A stretch of DNA of 64,000 nucleotides. Origin: REEB95 sp963810055 (lineage in GTDB: Bacteria; Pseudomonadota; Alphaproteobacteria; ATCC43930; CGMCC-115725). The stretch covers positions 143,960 to 207,959 of the forward strand of contig CAWEME010000004.1 in NCBI GenBank assembly GCA_963810055.1. Direction: 5' to 3'. The position numbers and the translations under genes were made by a program. Under the pieces are notes generated by a model. It saw only the letters and a list, made by a program, of their open reading frames with translations, did not search any database and had not been told where the DNA came from. This document shows positions 1-8,015 of the stretch, in pieces (the stretch's first letter is position 1; every line of letters starts with the position of its first letter).

Positions 1-287
1 CCGATCTCGGCGACAATGCGCGCGCCGTGCTCGACGCCATCGTGCAGAAGCTCGGTTCGCAGCCGAACGAGCGCATCCAACTCGTGGCCTATGCCAGCGC
101 GCCGGGCAACGGCGAGGATGACGCCATCGAGGCGCGCCGCACGTCCTTGGCGCGCGCCGTGGCCGTCAGGGCCTATCTCATCCAGCGGGGGGTTGCGAGC
201 ACGCGGATCGACGTGCGCGCGCTGGGCAACCGGGTCGAGGGTGGGGGCTCCCTCGACCGCGTCGACTTGGTGGTGCTCGGCTCGTAA
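1..287 (+). CDS. OmpA-family C-terminal domain protein, 5' end outside window
   Basis: The reading frame is open from the first base and stops at TAA 285-287, so only the last ~95 residues are present. The tail has the OmpA/peptidoglycan-associated pattern: a helix with RRTSLARAVAVRAYLIQRGV, then the strand segment TRIDVRALGN and a final DRVDLVVL strand. Such domains bind peptidoglycan in the periplasm. It lies 50 bases upstream of a MotA/TolQ-like gene and a second OmpA-like gene on the same strand, so the three probably form one envelope operon. What precedes the domain cannot be seen. Confidence 0.75.
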   Translation, partial: DLGDNARAVLDAIVQKLGSQPNERIQLVAYASAPGNGEDDAIEARRTSLARAVAVRAYLIQRGVASTRIDVRALGNRVEGGGSLDRVDLVVLGS

Positions 288-337
288 AGCGCCGGGCCAG
301 GAGAGCGTTTAAACCCCCTTTCGCGAGGCATTCCCCG

Positions 338-1486
338 TTGAACAGTCCCTATCGCTATCTGGTGCGGATGGCGGTTCTCGTCATCGCCGTGGCCGTCGTC
401 GCAATCCTGCTGCGGCAATCGCTCTATCCCTATTTCCTCGGCAATCCGCTGGTGAACGGGGTGATCCTGGGCATCCTGGCGGCCGGCATCGCCTACATCT
501 TCCATCAGGTCGTTCTGCTCGGCCCCGAGGCGCGCTGGCTCGATCGGGTGAAGCGCAACCCGGAGCAAGCGGCCAAGGGCAAGCCGCGCCTGCTGGCGCC
601 CGTCGCGCGTCTGATGGCGGCAAGCCCCGGCGGCAAGCCGGCGCTGTCGGCCATGTCCTTGCGCACGGTGATGGACGGCATCGGCTCGCGGCTCGAGGAA
701 TCGCGCGAGACCTCGCGCTATCTGATCGGGTTGCTGATCTTCCTCGGCTTGCTCGGCACCTTCTACGGCCTCCTCGAGACGGTGCAATCGGTCAAGGGCG
801 TGATCGGCGGGCTCTCGGCCGGGCCGGGCGATCCGGTCAGCGCCTTCGCCGACCTCAAATCCCGGCTGCAGACCCCCTTGGGCGGCATGAGCACGGCGTT
901 CAGCGCCTCGCTGTTCGGCCTTGCCGGCTCGCTGGTGCTGGGCTTTCTCGACCTCCAGGCGGGCCTGGCGCAAGGCCGCTTCTACAACGAGGTCGAGGAA
1001 TATCTCGCGGGCCACACCAGGCTGTCCACGCCCACCGGCGCGCTCGATGCGGGCGAGGCGGCGGCGCCGGCCTATATCCAGGCGCTGTTGGAGCAGACCG
1101 CGGACAGCCTCGAAGGCCTGCAGCGCATCCTGGCGCGCGGCGAGGAAAGCCGCATTTCCGCCAACAGCAACATCCTGGGCCTGACCGAGAAGCTCGCCGC
1201 GCTCACCGACCAAATGCGCACCGAGCAGAACCTGATGCTCAAGCTGGCCGAGCAGCAGATCGAAATGAAGCCGGTGCTGAAGCGTCTGGCCGATGGCGGC
1301 TCCTCCACCCAATCCACCGACGAGGCGCGCGCGCATCTCCGGGCGATCGAGCTGCAGCTGACTCGGCTGGTCGAGGAAATGTCGCAGGGCCGCGGCCAGG
1401 CGATCCAGGAAATCCGCAACGAGATCCGCCTGGTCGCCCGCACCATCGCCGCCGCCGCGAAGGAAAGCGAAGGCGTGCGCCGCTAG
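338..1486 (+). CDS. MotA/TolQ/ExbB-like proton channel protein
   Basis: A 382-residue inner-membrane protein. Hydrophobic segments lie at about residues 11-28, 37-60, 128-148 and 187-206, followed by a ~170-residue hydrophilic, coiled-coil-prone tail (280-380). The last two membrane segments are joined by a periplasmic-type loop containing SRLQTPLGGMSTAFSA, the arrangement of the MotA/TolQ/ExbB channel fold. The start used is TTG 338; an ATG at 368 (residue 11) is an alternative that would trim the N-terminus just before the first membrane segment. The next gene encodes a MotB-like partner 19 bases downstream, so the pair probably forms a proton-driven stator acting on peptidoglycan. It is longer than TolQ or ExbB and no tol, exb or flagellar gene is adjacent, so I do not assign one of those names. 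Confidence 0.8.
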   Translation: MNSPYRYLVRMAVLVIAVAVVAILLRQSLYPYFLGNPLVNGVILGILAAGIAYIFHQVVLLGPEARWLDRVKRNPEQAAKGKPRLLAPVARLMAASPGGKPALSAMSLRTVMDGIGSRLEESRETSRYLIGLLIFLGLLGTFYGLLETVQSVKGVIGGLSAGPGDPVSAFADLKSRLQTPLGGMSTAFSASLFGLAGSLVLGFLDLQAGLAQGRFYNEVEEYLAGHTRLSTPTGALDAGEAAAPAYIQALLEQTADSLEGLQRILARGEESRISANSNILGLTEKLAALTDQMRTEQNLMLKLAEQQIEMKPVLKRLADGGSSTQSTDEARAHLRAIELQLTRLVEEMSQGRGQAIQEIRNEIRLVARTIAAAAKESEGVRR

Positions 1487-1505
1487 CGCCACGCCGGATT
1501 CCGCC

Positions 1506-2450
1506 ATGGCTTATCTCTCCCGCCACCGCCACCGTTCCACCATCAACATCTGGCCGGGCTTCGTCGACGCACTGTCGCAGCTGGTCATGGTCATCGTCTT
1601 CGTGCTGCTGGTCTTCACCGCCGGGCAGTTCTACCTGACCGACGCGCTGTCGGGCCGCGACGCGGCCTTGAAGCAGCTGACGGCGCAGCTGAACCAGCTG
1701 ACCGAAGTCCTGAATCTGGAAAAGAGCAGCAACGCCGATCTGAAGCTCAATCTGTCGAAGCTGAACCAGGATCTGCAGCAGACCCAGGCGCAACGCGACG
1801 CCGCCCAGCAGGACGTAACCGCCAAGGGCACGACCATCGACCAGCTCAACGCGCAGATCCTGGCGTTGCGCGACCAGCTGGCGCAGATCGCGGCCGCGCT
1901 CGACGCCTCCGAGGCCAAGACCAAGGCGGATCAGCTCCAGATCGCCGATCTCGGCAACCGGCTCAACCAGGCGCTGGCGACCAAGATCGAAGAGCTGGCG
2001 AAATATCGCTCGGAATTCTTCGGCCAGCTGCGCCAAATCCTGGCCAACCGCTCCGATATCCGCATCGTCGGCGACCGTTTCGTCTTCCAGTCGGACGTGC
2101 TGTTCGACGTCGGCAGCGCCGATTTGACCCCCGCCGCCAAGACCCAGATCGCTTCCGTGGCCCAGGCCTTGAAGCAAATCTCCGCCCAGATCCCGCCCGA
2201 CATCGATTGGGTGCTGCGCGTCGACGGCCATACCGACAAGCGCCCGATCGCGACATCGCAATTCCCCTCGAACTGGGAGCTGAGCTCGGCGCGCGCGCAA
2301 TCGGTGGTGCGGTTTTTGATCGACCAGGGCATTCCGCCCAACCGCCTGGTCGCGGCGGGATTCGGCGAATACTCGCCGATCGACACCGGGAACAGCGACG
2401 CGGCCTATGCCAAGAACCGCCGCATCGAATTGAAGCTGACGGAGCGTTAA
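1506..2450 (+). CDS. MotB/OmpA-like peptidoglycan-binding stator partner
   Basis: A 314-residue protein with one N-terminal membrane segment (about residues 18-40) carrying Asp21 in WPGFVDALSQL, the position of the proton-accepting Asp in MotB/TolR proteins. A long coiled coil follows (50-165), then an OmpA domain (about 190-312) with the core VLFDVGSADLTPAA and the peptidoglycan-contact helix NWELSSARAQSVVRFLIDQG. The architecture is MotB-like but without the usual MotB spacing, and the gene follows a MotA/TolQ-like gene, so the two are read as a paired ion-driven complex of the cell envelope. Its cellular function (gliding, division, envelope tension) cannot be told from sequence. Confidence 0.82.
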   Translation: MAYLSRHRHRSTINIWPGFVDALSQLVMVIVFVLLVFTAGQFYLTDALSGRDAALKQLTAQLNQLTEVLNLEKSSNADLKLNLSKLNQDLQQTQAQRDAAQQDVTAKGTTIDQLNAQILALRDQLAQIAAALDASEAKTKADQLQIADLGNRLNQALATKIEELAKYRSEFFGQLRQILANRSDIRIVGDRFVFQSDVLFDVGSADLTPAAKTQIASVAQALKQISAQIPPDIDWVLRVDGHTDKRPIATSQFPSNWELSSARAQSVVRFLIDQGIPPNRLVAAGFGEYSPIDTGNSDAAYAKNRRIELKLTER

Positions 2451-2535
2451 GATTGACTTCGCATAACGCGGCCGGGCTTGCGTAGTGAGGCAGATCGACG
2501 AATTGGAGGCGCAGCAGAAGGCGGCCTAAATAGCC

Positions 2536-2829
2536 ATGTCATATTTGCTGAAAAACGTTCGGCGGATTATCGGCGGTTTTAGCTTCGCTGTATTTGCAAT
2601 TTGCATGATTGCCACCTTCTCTATGATGGACTCTTTCAGGAACGCTCCGAAAACGCCACAGCCGGATACTGGCCAAACAGTCCCCTACGGGATTCATGGA
2701 ACCAATTATTACATTACTGAATCCGATTACCATTATTCACGGGAGCTATTTTGGAGTGCTACAGCTTCGTTTTTTATTGGCGTCGTCTTTCTAGGGTGGG
2801 ATCGTGCTGGCCGTAAACGATCAAACTGA
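2536..2829 (+). CDS. small two-TM membrane protein, unknown
   Basis: A 97-residue ORF that I do not recognise. It has a hydrophobic segment at about residues 12-30 (IGGFSFAVFAICMIATFSM), a polar middle with several Tyr residues, and a second hydrophobic stretch near 72-88 (FWSATASFFIGVVFLGW). Composition is clearly lower in GC than the flanking genes, suggesting recent acquisition or weak selection. No strong Shine-Dalgarno is visible just before the ATG. The 85 bases between the OmpA-like gene and this start hold only a short in-frame GTG run (about 14 codons) ending at 2528. Confidence 0.5.
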   Translation: MSYLLKNVRRIIGGFSFAVFAICMIATFSMMDSFRNAPKTPQPDTGQTVPYGIHGTNYYITESDYHYSRELFWSATASFFIGVVFLGWDRAGRKRSN

Positions 2830-2904
2830 GTCACTACCCAGACATGGGCAGGTTGCATAGTGACGGGCGGGGCGCTATAAAGCGCGCCTCCCTGGAGATG
2901 CGCG

Positions 2905-3294
2905 ATGAAAGACAAAATCCACCCGGATTACCACGAGATCACGGTCATCATGACCGACGGCACCACCTATAAGACCCGTTCGACCTATGGCAAGCCGGGC
3001 GAGACGCTGCATCTCGAAATCGATTCCCGTTCCCACCCGGCCTGGACCGGCGGCCAGCAGAAGCTGACGGAGGGCGGCCAGCTGGCGCGCTTCAACAAGC
3101 GCTTCCAGGGCCAGGGCCTCGGCCTCAAGGCGGGCGAAGCCATCGGCACCAAGCCCGCCACCAAGGCGGTCGCGGCTTCCGGCAAACCGGCGGCGGCGAA
3201 GGCCGAGAAACCCGGCGAGAAAGCCGCCAAGGCCGAGAAGCCGGCCAAGGCGGAAAAGCCCGCCGAAAAAGCCGAAAAATCCCCGAAGAAATAA
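2905..3294 (+). CDS. rpmE: 50S ribosomal protein L31, with long Lys/Ala tail
   Basis: Residues 1-75 match the alphaproteobacterial L31 form: KDIHPDYH-like start (KDKIHPDYHEITV), TYKTRSTYG, SHPAWTGGQQKL and RFNKRF. The zinc-binding cysteines of the C+ L31 type are absent, so this is the zinc-independent (C-) type. The remaining ~50 residues are a low-complexity tail of repeated AEKPAK/AEKPGEK units, so the protein is 129 residues against the ~70-90 usual for L31. The tail is very basic and may contact rRNA or be disordered. A strong terminator hairpin follows immediately (3315-3344), so the gene is probably monocistronic. Confidence 0.93.
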   Translation: MKDKIHPDYHEITVIMTDGTTYKTRSTYGKPGETLHLEIDSRSHPAWTGGQQKLTEGGQLARFNKRFQGQGLGLKAGEAIGTKPATKAVAASGKPAAAKAEKPGEKAAKAEKPAKAEKPAEKAEKSPKK

Positions 3295-3314
3295 GCTCTT
3301 AAGCCTGGCTTGTT

Positions 3315-3344
3315 AAAACCGCGCGGATCTTGACGCGCGGTTTT
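3315..3344 (+). terminator. intrinsic terminator after rpmE
   Basis: A perfect 11-bp inverted repeat, AAAACCGCGCG and CGCGCGGTTTT, with an 8-base loop and a terminal run of T. It begins 20 bases after the rpmE stop codon and separates rpmE from the Hsp20 gene. Confidence 0.85.
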
Positions 3345-3367
3345 GCCATTCCCATCTGAAATGCCGT

Positions 3368-3424
3368 CCGGGCGCCCCCAGGGGGCCCGGGCTTCAACAT
3401 TGCTCACATGGAGGATGTGTCATG
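3368..3424 (+). promoter_or_regulatory. ROSE-like RNA thermometer in the hsp20 leader
   Basis: The leader immediately before the Hsp20 ATG has a GC-rich hairpin (CCGGGCGCC / GGGGGCCCGG region, 3368-3391), then ACATTGCTCACATGGAGGATGT at 3397-3418 in which the Shine-Dalgarno GGAGG is paired. TTGCT (3400-3404) faces AGGA (3412-3415), giving the U-A, C-G, G-G, U-A, U-U pattern that defines the 3' hairpin of ROSE elements, the thermosensors of alpha- and gammaproteobacterial small heat-shock genes. Seen: the motif and complementarity. Known: ROSE opens on heat shock and frees the ribosome site. Inferred: the same here. Confidence 0.75.
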
Positions 3425-3883
3425 GATAGTTTCGACTTCACTCCGCTGTTCCGTTCCACCATCGGCTTCGACCGGCTGTTGCGCCTGGCCGACGCGGCCA
3501 CGCGCTTCGACGGCTCGGCCCAGTCCTACCCGCCCTACAACATCGAGGCGACCGGCGAGAACGCCTATCGCCTGACCATGGCGGTGGCGGGCTTCGGCCG
3601 CGACGACATCGAGATCACGGTCAAGGAGAACGAGCTCCTGGTCTCCGGCAAGTCCAAGAAGGACGAGGAGCAGAACGCCGCGTATCTCCACCGCGGCATC
3701 GCGCGCCGCGCCTTCGAGCGCCGCTTCCAGCTCGCCGACCATATCAAGGTCTCGGGCGCTTCCCTCGACAACGGCCTGTTGCACGTCGACCTGACGCGCG
3801 AAGTGCCCGAGGAGAAGAAACCGCGCCGGATCGAGATCGCCACGGGTTCCGCCCCGGCGACCATCGACCACAAGGCGGCCTAA
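3422..3883 (+). CDS. small heat shock protein, Hsp20/IbpA type
   Basis: A 153-residue protein with an alpha-crystallin domain from about residue 38 (YPPYNIEATGENAYRLTMAVAG) to 135, including the IEITVKENELLVSG strand pair, the RGIARRAFERRFQLADHIKV segment and the GLLHVDLTREVPEE strand. This is the alphaproteobacterial IbpA-like class: an ATP-independent holdase that binds unfolding proteins in the cytoplasm and hands them to DnaK/ClpB. The family's terminal IxI motif is represented by RIEIA. The ATG follows a GGAGG site embedded in a ROSE-like hairpin, so translation is probably temperature-controlled. Confidence 0.93.
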   Translation: MDSFDFTPLFRSTIGFDRLLRLADAATRFDGSAQSYPPYNIEATGENAYRLTMAVAGFGRDDIEITVKENELLVSGKSKKDEEQNAAYLHRGIARRAFERRFQLADHIKVSGASLDNGLLHVDLTREVPEEKKPRRIEIATGSAPATIDHKAA

Positions 3884-3910
3884 GGCGGCATAACGTCGCG
3901 TTCCCTCGCC

Positions 3911-4010
3911 GTCATTGCGAGGCCGCCCAATTTTCAAAAATGGGGCGGCCGAAGCAATCCAGATTCCGCCGCTTGGTCTCTGGATTGCTTCGCCTTCGGC
4001 TCGCAATGAC
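3911..4010. repeat. nested palindromic intergenic element (MITE-like)
   Basis: Outer arms GTCATTGCGAG (3911-3921) and CTCGCAATGAC (4000-4010) are exact inverted repeats. Inside them are GAAGCAATCCAG (3951-3962) and CTGGATTGCTTC (3980-3991), and a third palindrome GGCCGCCC / GGGCGGCC around a poly-A loop. The element sits between the Hsp20 gene and the convergent coiled-coil gene. Elements with these GTCATTGCGAG and GAAGCAATCCAG arms are widespread, non-coding and repeated in many bacterial genomes. Confidence 0.75.
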
Positions 4011-4024
4011 AAGACGGGACGGCC

Positions 4025-4052
4025 GATAGCTGATAGCTGATAGCTGTCAGCT
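4025..4052. repeat. short 7-bp tandem repeat
   Basis: Three consecutive copies of ATAGCTG (GATAGCTGATAGCTGATAGCTG) followed by the imperfect TCAGCTG, just before the stop codon of the convergent coiled-coil gene. No function is implied. Confidence 0.6.
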
Positions 4053-4060
4053 GTTCGTTT

Positions 4061-7000
4061 CTATTTCAGCCGGCCGACGGCGTTGCCGATGATGAGATAG
4101 AGCTTGCCCACGTCGGCGGTGATGAAGGTGGTCCCCAGCACGTCGAGGTGATCGCAGGCGCGCGCCTGGGCCAGCAGATTCTCGAACTGGTCGAGATACC
4201 TGAGCGTGTGCTCGCGGAAGACCAGATCCTCCTCGAACTTCTTCTTGATCGCGACATTGGCCTCGCGCTCCTGCGCCGACAGCAGGTGGCGGATGAACAC
4301 GCCGCGTTCGCCGGCGTGGAAGCGCCGCCAGATCGCCTCGGGAATCTGCTGGTCGAGGGCGCGGGTGATGTCCACCGCCAGCGATTGCAGCGTCTCGATC
4401 ATGTAGGTCGCGTTTCGGAGGAAGGTCTCCTGCTGGTTGGCGAGCGACTTCTCTCGCGCCTGCTGGGCCATGCCGGCCGCCTGGTCGGCGGCCTTCAGCA
4501 TCGCGGTCGCGCCTTCGCCGAACAGGCCGGTCGCCTGCCGGGCGGTGGCGTTGATGCGCTCGGCGGCCGCGACCAGCGCCCCGGCCTGGTTGTCATAGGT
4601 GCCGATGACGTCGCGCAAACGCTCGACCGCCAGATCGGTGGCGCCGTTCAATTGCGCCGCGTGGTCGCTGAGCGCGGCGCGCACGCCGTCGAGCCGCGCC
4701 GTGGTCTGGTCGAGCGCGGCGTTGAGATCGCGCAGCTGGCGGCGCATCGATTCCGCCGCCTCGTCGCCGCGGTCGGTCATGGCGGCGCCGGTGGCGGCCA
4801 GCGTCGCCAGCTGGTTCTCCGCCGCGCTGCCCATCTCCTGGAGCCGCGCCGCCACCGCGGCGGTGGCGTTGCCGAGCGAGACGAAATGCTGGTTGAGCGC
4901 CTCGCGCGCGGTCTCGACCCGCTCCACCGTGCCTTCGATCGCCGTCGCCAGTTCCAGCACCTGGCCGCGGAATTGTTCGCCCACCTCGCCCAGCTTGATC
5001 GAGGCGGTTTCGCCCGCGGCCACCACCGACGCGCTGCGCTCGGTGAAGCGGGTGCCGAGTTCCTCGATCCGGAGCTCGGCCTCGGCCACGGCGTCGGAAA
5101 CCTCCTTGGCGCGGGCGCGCATCGCCTCGCCGCTCGCGGTCAAGTGCTGCGTCGCCAGCTCGCTCACTTGCGCCAGGATGCGGCCCTGCTCGGTGAAGGT
5201 GTGAGCGACCTCTTCGGCGCGGCCGGCGGCGCGGTCGCTGGCCAGGGTCATCTCGGCCACGCCTTCCTGCAGGATGCCGCCGATCTTTTCGCCCAGCCCC
5301 GAAATTCCCTCGGTGCCTTGCTTGAGCTCGACCAGCTGCCGCAGCAGCGCCGCGCCCACGGTTTCCGCCTGTTCGCCCATGGCGGAGGTCGCTTGTTTCA
5401 GCCGCTCGGCTTGGCCCTGGAAGGCGTCGCTGGCGCCGTGCGCGTTCTTCATGGCGAGTTCGGTGGCGCGCGCCAGGTCCTCGGTGTGCTGCTGCAGCCG
5501 CGCGCGGATTTCGGCCACCTGGGCGCCGATCGCCTCGCGCGTGTCGTTGAAACTCTTCAGCTCCTTGGTGAAATTCTCGCCCAGCCGCGCCACCTGCGCC
5601 GCCGCCGCGTCGTTGGCCTCGCGCACCGCGTCGAGCTGCTTGCGGATGGCGCCGCCGCTCTCGTCGAGCTTGGCGCCCGCCTCGCCGGCCGCGCTCGCCA
5701 AACGGCGGGCATCCTCGCCGATGCTCTCGCCGGCGCGGCCGATATTCGTCTTGGCGTGATCGGCGGCGAGCTCGATCTCGACCGAGGCGGCGGCGATGTC
5801 GCGCCCGCTCTGCTCCAGCGCCGAAATGGCGGATTTGACGCCGTCGGCGCTCGAGGCCGCCTGCGCCGCCACCTCGCCGCCGATCTTGCGGAAGGTCTCG
5901 CCCACGCTTTCGATGCTGGCCGCCGCCTGGCCGCTGGCCGAGGTCAACTCGCCGGCGCGCTGGCGCAGCTTCTCGCCCATCTCGTCGATCGACGCGTTGC
6001 CCTGGCGCACCGCCTCGGTCAGCGCCCCCGCCTGGGCGGTGAAGCCTTCGCCCGCCTCCTTGAGCCGCGCCAGGTTCTGCGCCGCCACCTGGTTCAGCTC
6101 CTGCGCCTTGCCGAGCAGCGCCTCGCCCATGCCCTCGGCGCCCTTGGCCGCCTCGCGGAACTTCGCCGCCACTTCCTCGGTGCGGGCCATCGCCGCTTGC
6201 GCCGCCTCGGCCAGGCTGTCGGCGCCGCTCCGGAGCACGGTATTGCCGCGTTCGGCCGCCGCCGCCAGCTGCGCCGTGGCGGCCTCGACGCGGGAGGTCG
6301 CGTCGGCCAGCTTCTTCTCGGTAGCATTCGTCTGTTCGGAGAAACGGCTGACGGCGCCGTCGGTGGCGCGGTCGACCGAGCTGCGGAACGCCTCGGTTTC
6401 GGCGGTGATGCGCAAGGTCGCGGTTTCGATGCCGCGGGCGAGGCGTTCGCTCACGCGCTCGAACTCGGTCGCGGCGCGGTCGCCGGCGCGCTCGATCGCC
6501 TGGGCGAGGTTATGCTCGATCTCAGCCGAACGCTTCTGGCCGCGCTCGCCCGCGGTCGCGATCGCGCGGTCGACCGCCTTCTCCACGTCCTCGACGTGTT
6601 CGGCCAGACGCCCGCTGACCTCGTCGAGGTCGCGGCCCACCGCGCGGATGATGGCGGCGCTTTCGGCGCTCAGGGTTTCGACCAGGCGGTTCAAGGGGCT
6701 GATGGCGCCTTCGAGGTCGCTGCGCGCCCATTCCGCCCGCTCCATCGCCGAGGTCACGGCGCGCATGCTCTCGGTCAGGCGCGAACCCAGCCCTTCGGCC
6801 GAGGTCTCGATGCGTTTGACGGTGTTGTCGACCGCGCCGGCCAGTTCCTCGGCCTGGCGGCGCAACGCCAGCAGCGCTTCCTGCGCGCGCTGGTCGCGCT
6901 CCTCCGAGGGCGTATAGAGCCGGTCGAGCTGGTCGGCCAGCTTCGCCGACACGGTGGAGAATTCCTGCGCACGCCGCCGCATCAGCGCGGCGCCCCAGAA

Positions 7001-7156
7001 GACCGGCACGGGCAGAATCGCCAGCGCGACATAGAGCAGCTGATCGAGCGGGGTCAGCGCGGTGAAGGTGTCCCAGCCGAGCACACGCAGCAAATAGACG
7101 CCGCAAAGGACGAACCAGATTGCGGCGAGCATCGGTCCCGACGGCCAGCGGCGCAT
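4061..7156 (-). CDS. large membrane-anchored coiled-coil protein (possibly polarity factor)
   Basis: A 1031-residue protein. Two hydrophobic segments lie at the N-terminus (about residues 8-26 and 38-58), then ~890 residues of Ala/Glu/Arg-rich heptad-like sequence, then a distinct C-terminal block of ~95 residues (from LDQQIPEAIWRRF to DVGKLYLIIGNAVGRLK) that looks globular. There is no HAMP or methyl-accepting signalling hairpin signature, so it is not a chemoreceptor. Two N-terminal membrane spans followed by a giant coiled coil is also the layout of the Caulobacter polar landmark TipN; that comparison is architectural only. Both neighbours are transcriptionally separate. The opposite strand is open for an equally long ORF, an artefact of the GC-rich, alanine-dominated codons. 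Confidence 0.7.
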   Translation of the reverse strand: MRRWPSGPMLAAIWFVLCGVYLLRVLGWDTFTALTPLDQLLYVALAILPVPVFWGAALMRRRAQEFSTVSAKLADQLDRLYTPSEERDQRAQEALLALRRQAEELAGAVDNTVKRIETSAEGLGSRLTESMRAVTSAMERAEWARSDLEGAISPLNRLVETLSAESAAIIRAVGRDLDEVSGRLAEHVEDVEKAVDRAIATAGERGQKRSAEIEHNLAQAIERAGDRAATEFERVSERLARGIETATLRITAETEAFRSSVDRATDGAVSRFSEQTNATEKKLADATSRVEAATAQLAAAAERGNTVLRSGADSLAEAAQAAMARTEEVAAKFREAAKGAEGMGEALLGKAQELNQVAAQNLARLKEAGEGFTAQAGALTEAVRQGNASIDEMGEKLRQRAGELTSASGQAAASIESVGETFRKIGGEVAAQAASSADGVKSAISALEQSGRDIAAASVEIELAADHAKTNIGRAGESIGEDARRLASAAGEAGAKLDESGGAIRKQLDAVREANDAAAAQVARLGENFTKELKSFNDTREAIGAQVAEIRARLQQHTEDLARATELAMKNAHGASDAFQGQAERLKQATSAMGEQAETVGAALLRQLVELKQGTEGISGLGEKIGGILQEGVAEMTLASDRAAGRAEEVAHTFTEQGRILAQVSELATQHLTASGEAMRARAKEVSDAVAEAELRIEELGTRFTERSASVVAAGETASIKLGEVGEQFRGQVLELATAIEGTVERVETAREALNQHFVSLGNATAAVAARLQEMGSAAENQLATLAATGAAMTDRGDEAAESMRRQLRDLNAALDQTTARLDGVRAALSDHAAQLNGATDLAVERLRDVIGTYDNQAGALVAAAERINATARQATGLFGEGATAMLKAADQAAGMAQQAREKSLANQQETFLRNATYMIETLQSLAVDITRALDQQIPEAIWRRFHAGERGVFIRHLLSAQEREANVAIKKKFEEDLVFREHTLRYLDQFENLLAQARACDHLDVLGTTFITADVGKLYLIIGNAVGRLK

Positions 7157-7226
7157 GCGCGCGAGCCTCGCTTATCCCTCGGGGCGCGTCAATCTTTCGG
7201 CAGAGTCGATTCGCGCGAAATCCGCG

Positions 7227-8015
7227 TCAGAGAATCGTCTTGAGCGAATTGAGCGCAAGCGAAGGCTGCTCGGCCATCATCATGTGGCCGGCCTCGGGCA
7301 GAATCTTGACGCGGGCTTGGGAAAAATTCCGGGCGAAGGCCGCGCCTTTGGCGGCGGGCGTCATGCGGTCGTCTTCGCCCAAGAGCAGCAGGACCGGGCA
7401 CTGGACGCGCCGCGCGGCATTGGCAGCGTTGTCATAGGCGTCGCAAGCGGCCAGGTCGAGTGCCAGATTCGCGGGCGGCGATTGCTCGAGCAGGCGCAGC
7501 GCGCTTTGCGGCAGGAACAGGCCGGGCGCGGGGTTGCCGCCGGTGAGGCCGTGCCGGCCGAAGCTCCAGCCCACCATCAGCTCAGCGGCCAGATGTTCGC
7601 CCGCGCGCGCGGCTTTCAACAGATCGGGATGGACCCGCATCTCCGGCACGAAGCCCAGCAGCGCCAAGGCCTCGCAGGCGGCGCCTGCGCGCGACGCCGC
7701 CTCGAGCGCGGTCAGCGAACCCATGCTGTGCCCGGCGAGACGGAAACGCTGCGCGCCCAGCGCCTTGAGGCAGGAAAGCACCCAATCCGCCAGCTTTTCG
7801 ATGCTGGAAAGCGGCGGCCCCGCGCTCGCGCCATGGCCGGGGAAATCGAGCGCCACCACGTTGCGCCCGTGATGGGCGAGCGCCCGCGCCTGCGCCGCCC
7901 AGATGGTGTGGTCCATGCCGGCGCCGTGCAGCAGCGCCACGGTGGGAAGCGAAGGCTCGAAGGCGCGGCCGCCCGAACCGGCGAAGACGCGCGCGCCGCC
8001 GACGGAGAATTCCAT
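7227..8015 (-). CDS. alpha/beta hydrolase
   Basis: A 262-residue alpha/beta-hydrolase-fold protein. The oxyanion-loop motif LLHGAGMDHTIW is at about residues 28-39, the nucleophile elbow GHSMG gives Ser97, the acid is Asp215/216 in GEDDRMTP, and the base is His244 in EAGHMMM. This complete triad points to an active esterase, lactonase or C-C bond hydrolase; the substrate is not evident. Its ATG (8015-8013) directly abuts the stop codon of the upstream PLP-enzyme gene, so the two are cotranscribed and probably translationally coupled. Confidence 0.85.
   Translation of the reverse strand: MEFSVGGARVFAGSGGRAFEPSLPTVALLHGAGMDHTIWAAQARALAHHGRNVVALDFPGHGASAGPPLSSIEKLADWVLSCLKALGAQRFRLAGHSMGSLTALEAASRAGAACEALALLGFVPEMRVHPDLLKAARAGEHLAAELMVGWSFGRHGLTGGNPAPGLFLPQSALRLLEQSPPANLALDLAACDAYDNAANAARRVQCPVLLLLGEDDRMTPAAKGAAFARNFSQARVKILPEAGHMMMAEQPSLALNSLKTIL

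Noticed and set aside
173..1507. 444-codon minus-strand ORF opposite the MotA-like gene
   Set aside because: Arg/Ala/Gln-rich sequence with no domain; a shadow of the plus-strand membrane protein.
2484..2528. 14-codon GTG ORF between the OmpA-like gene and the small membrane protein gene
   Set aside because: Too short, with no conservation evidence; likely chance.
4148..7243. An open frame of 1031 codons on the plus strand opposite the coiled-coil gene
   Set aside because: It is a mirror ORF caused by GC-rich Ala/Glu codons; it has Arg/His/Leu-rich, family-free sequence, while the minus strand has membrane spans, heptads and a globular end.
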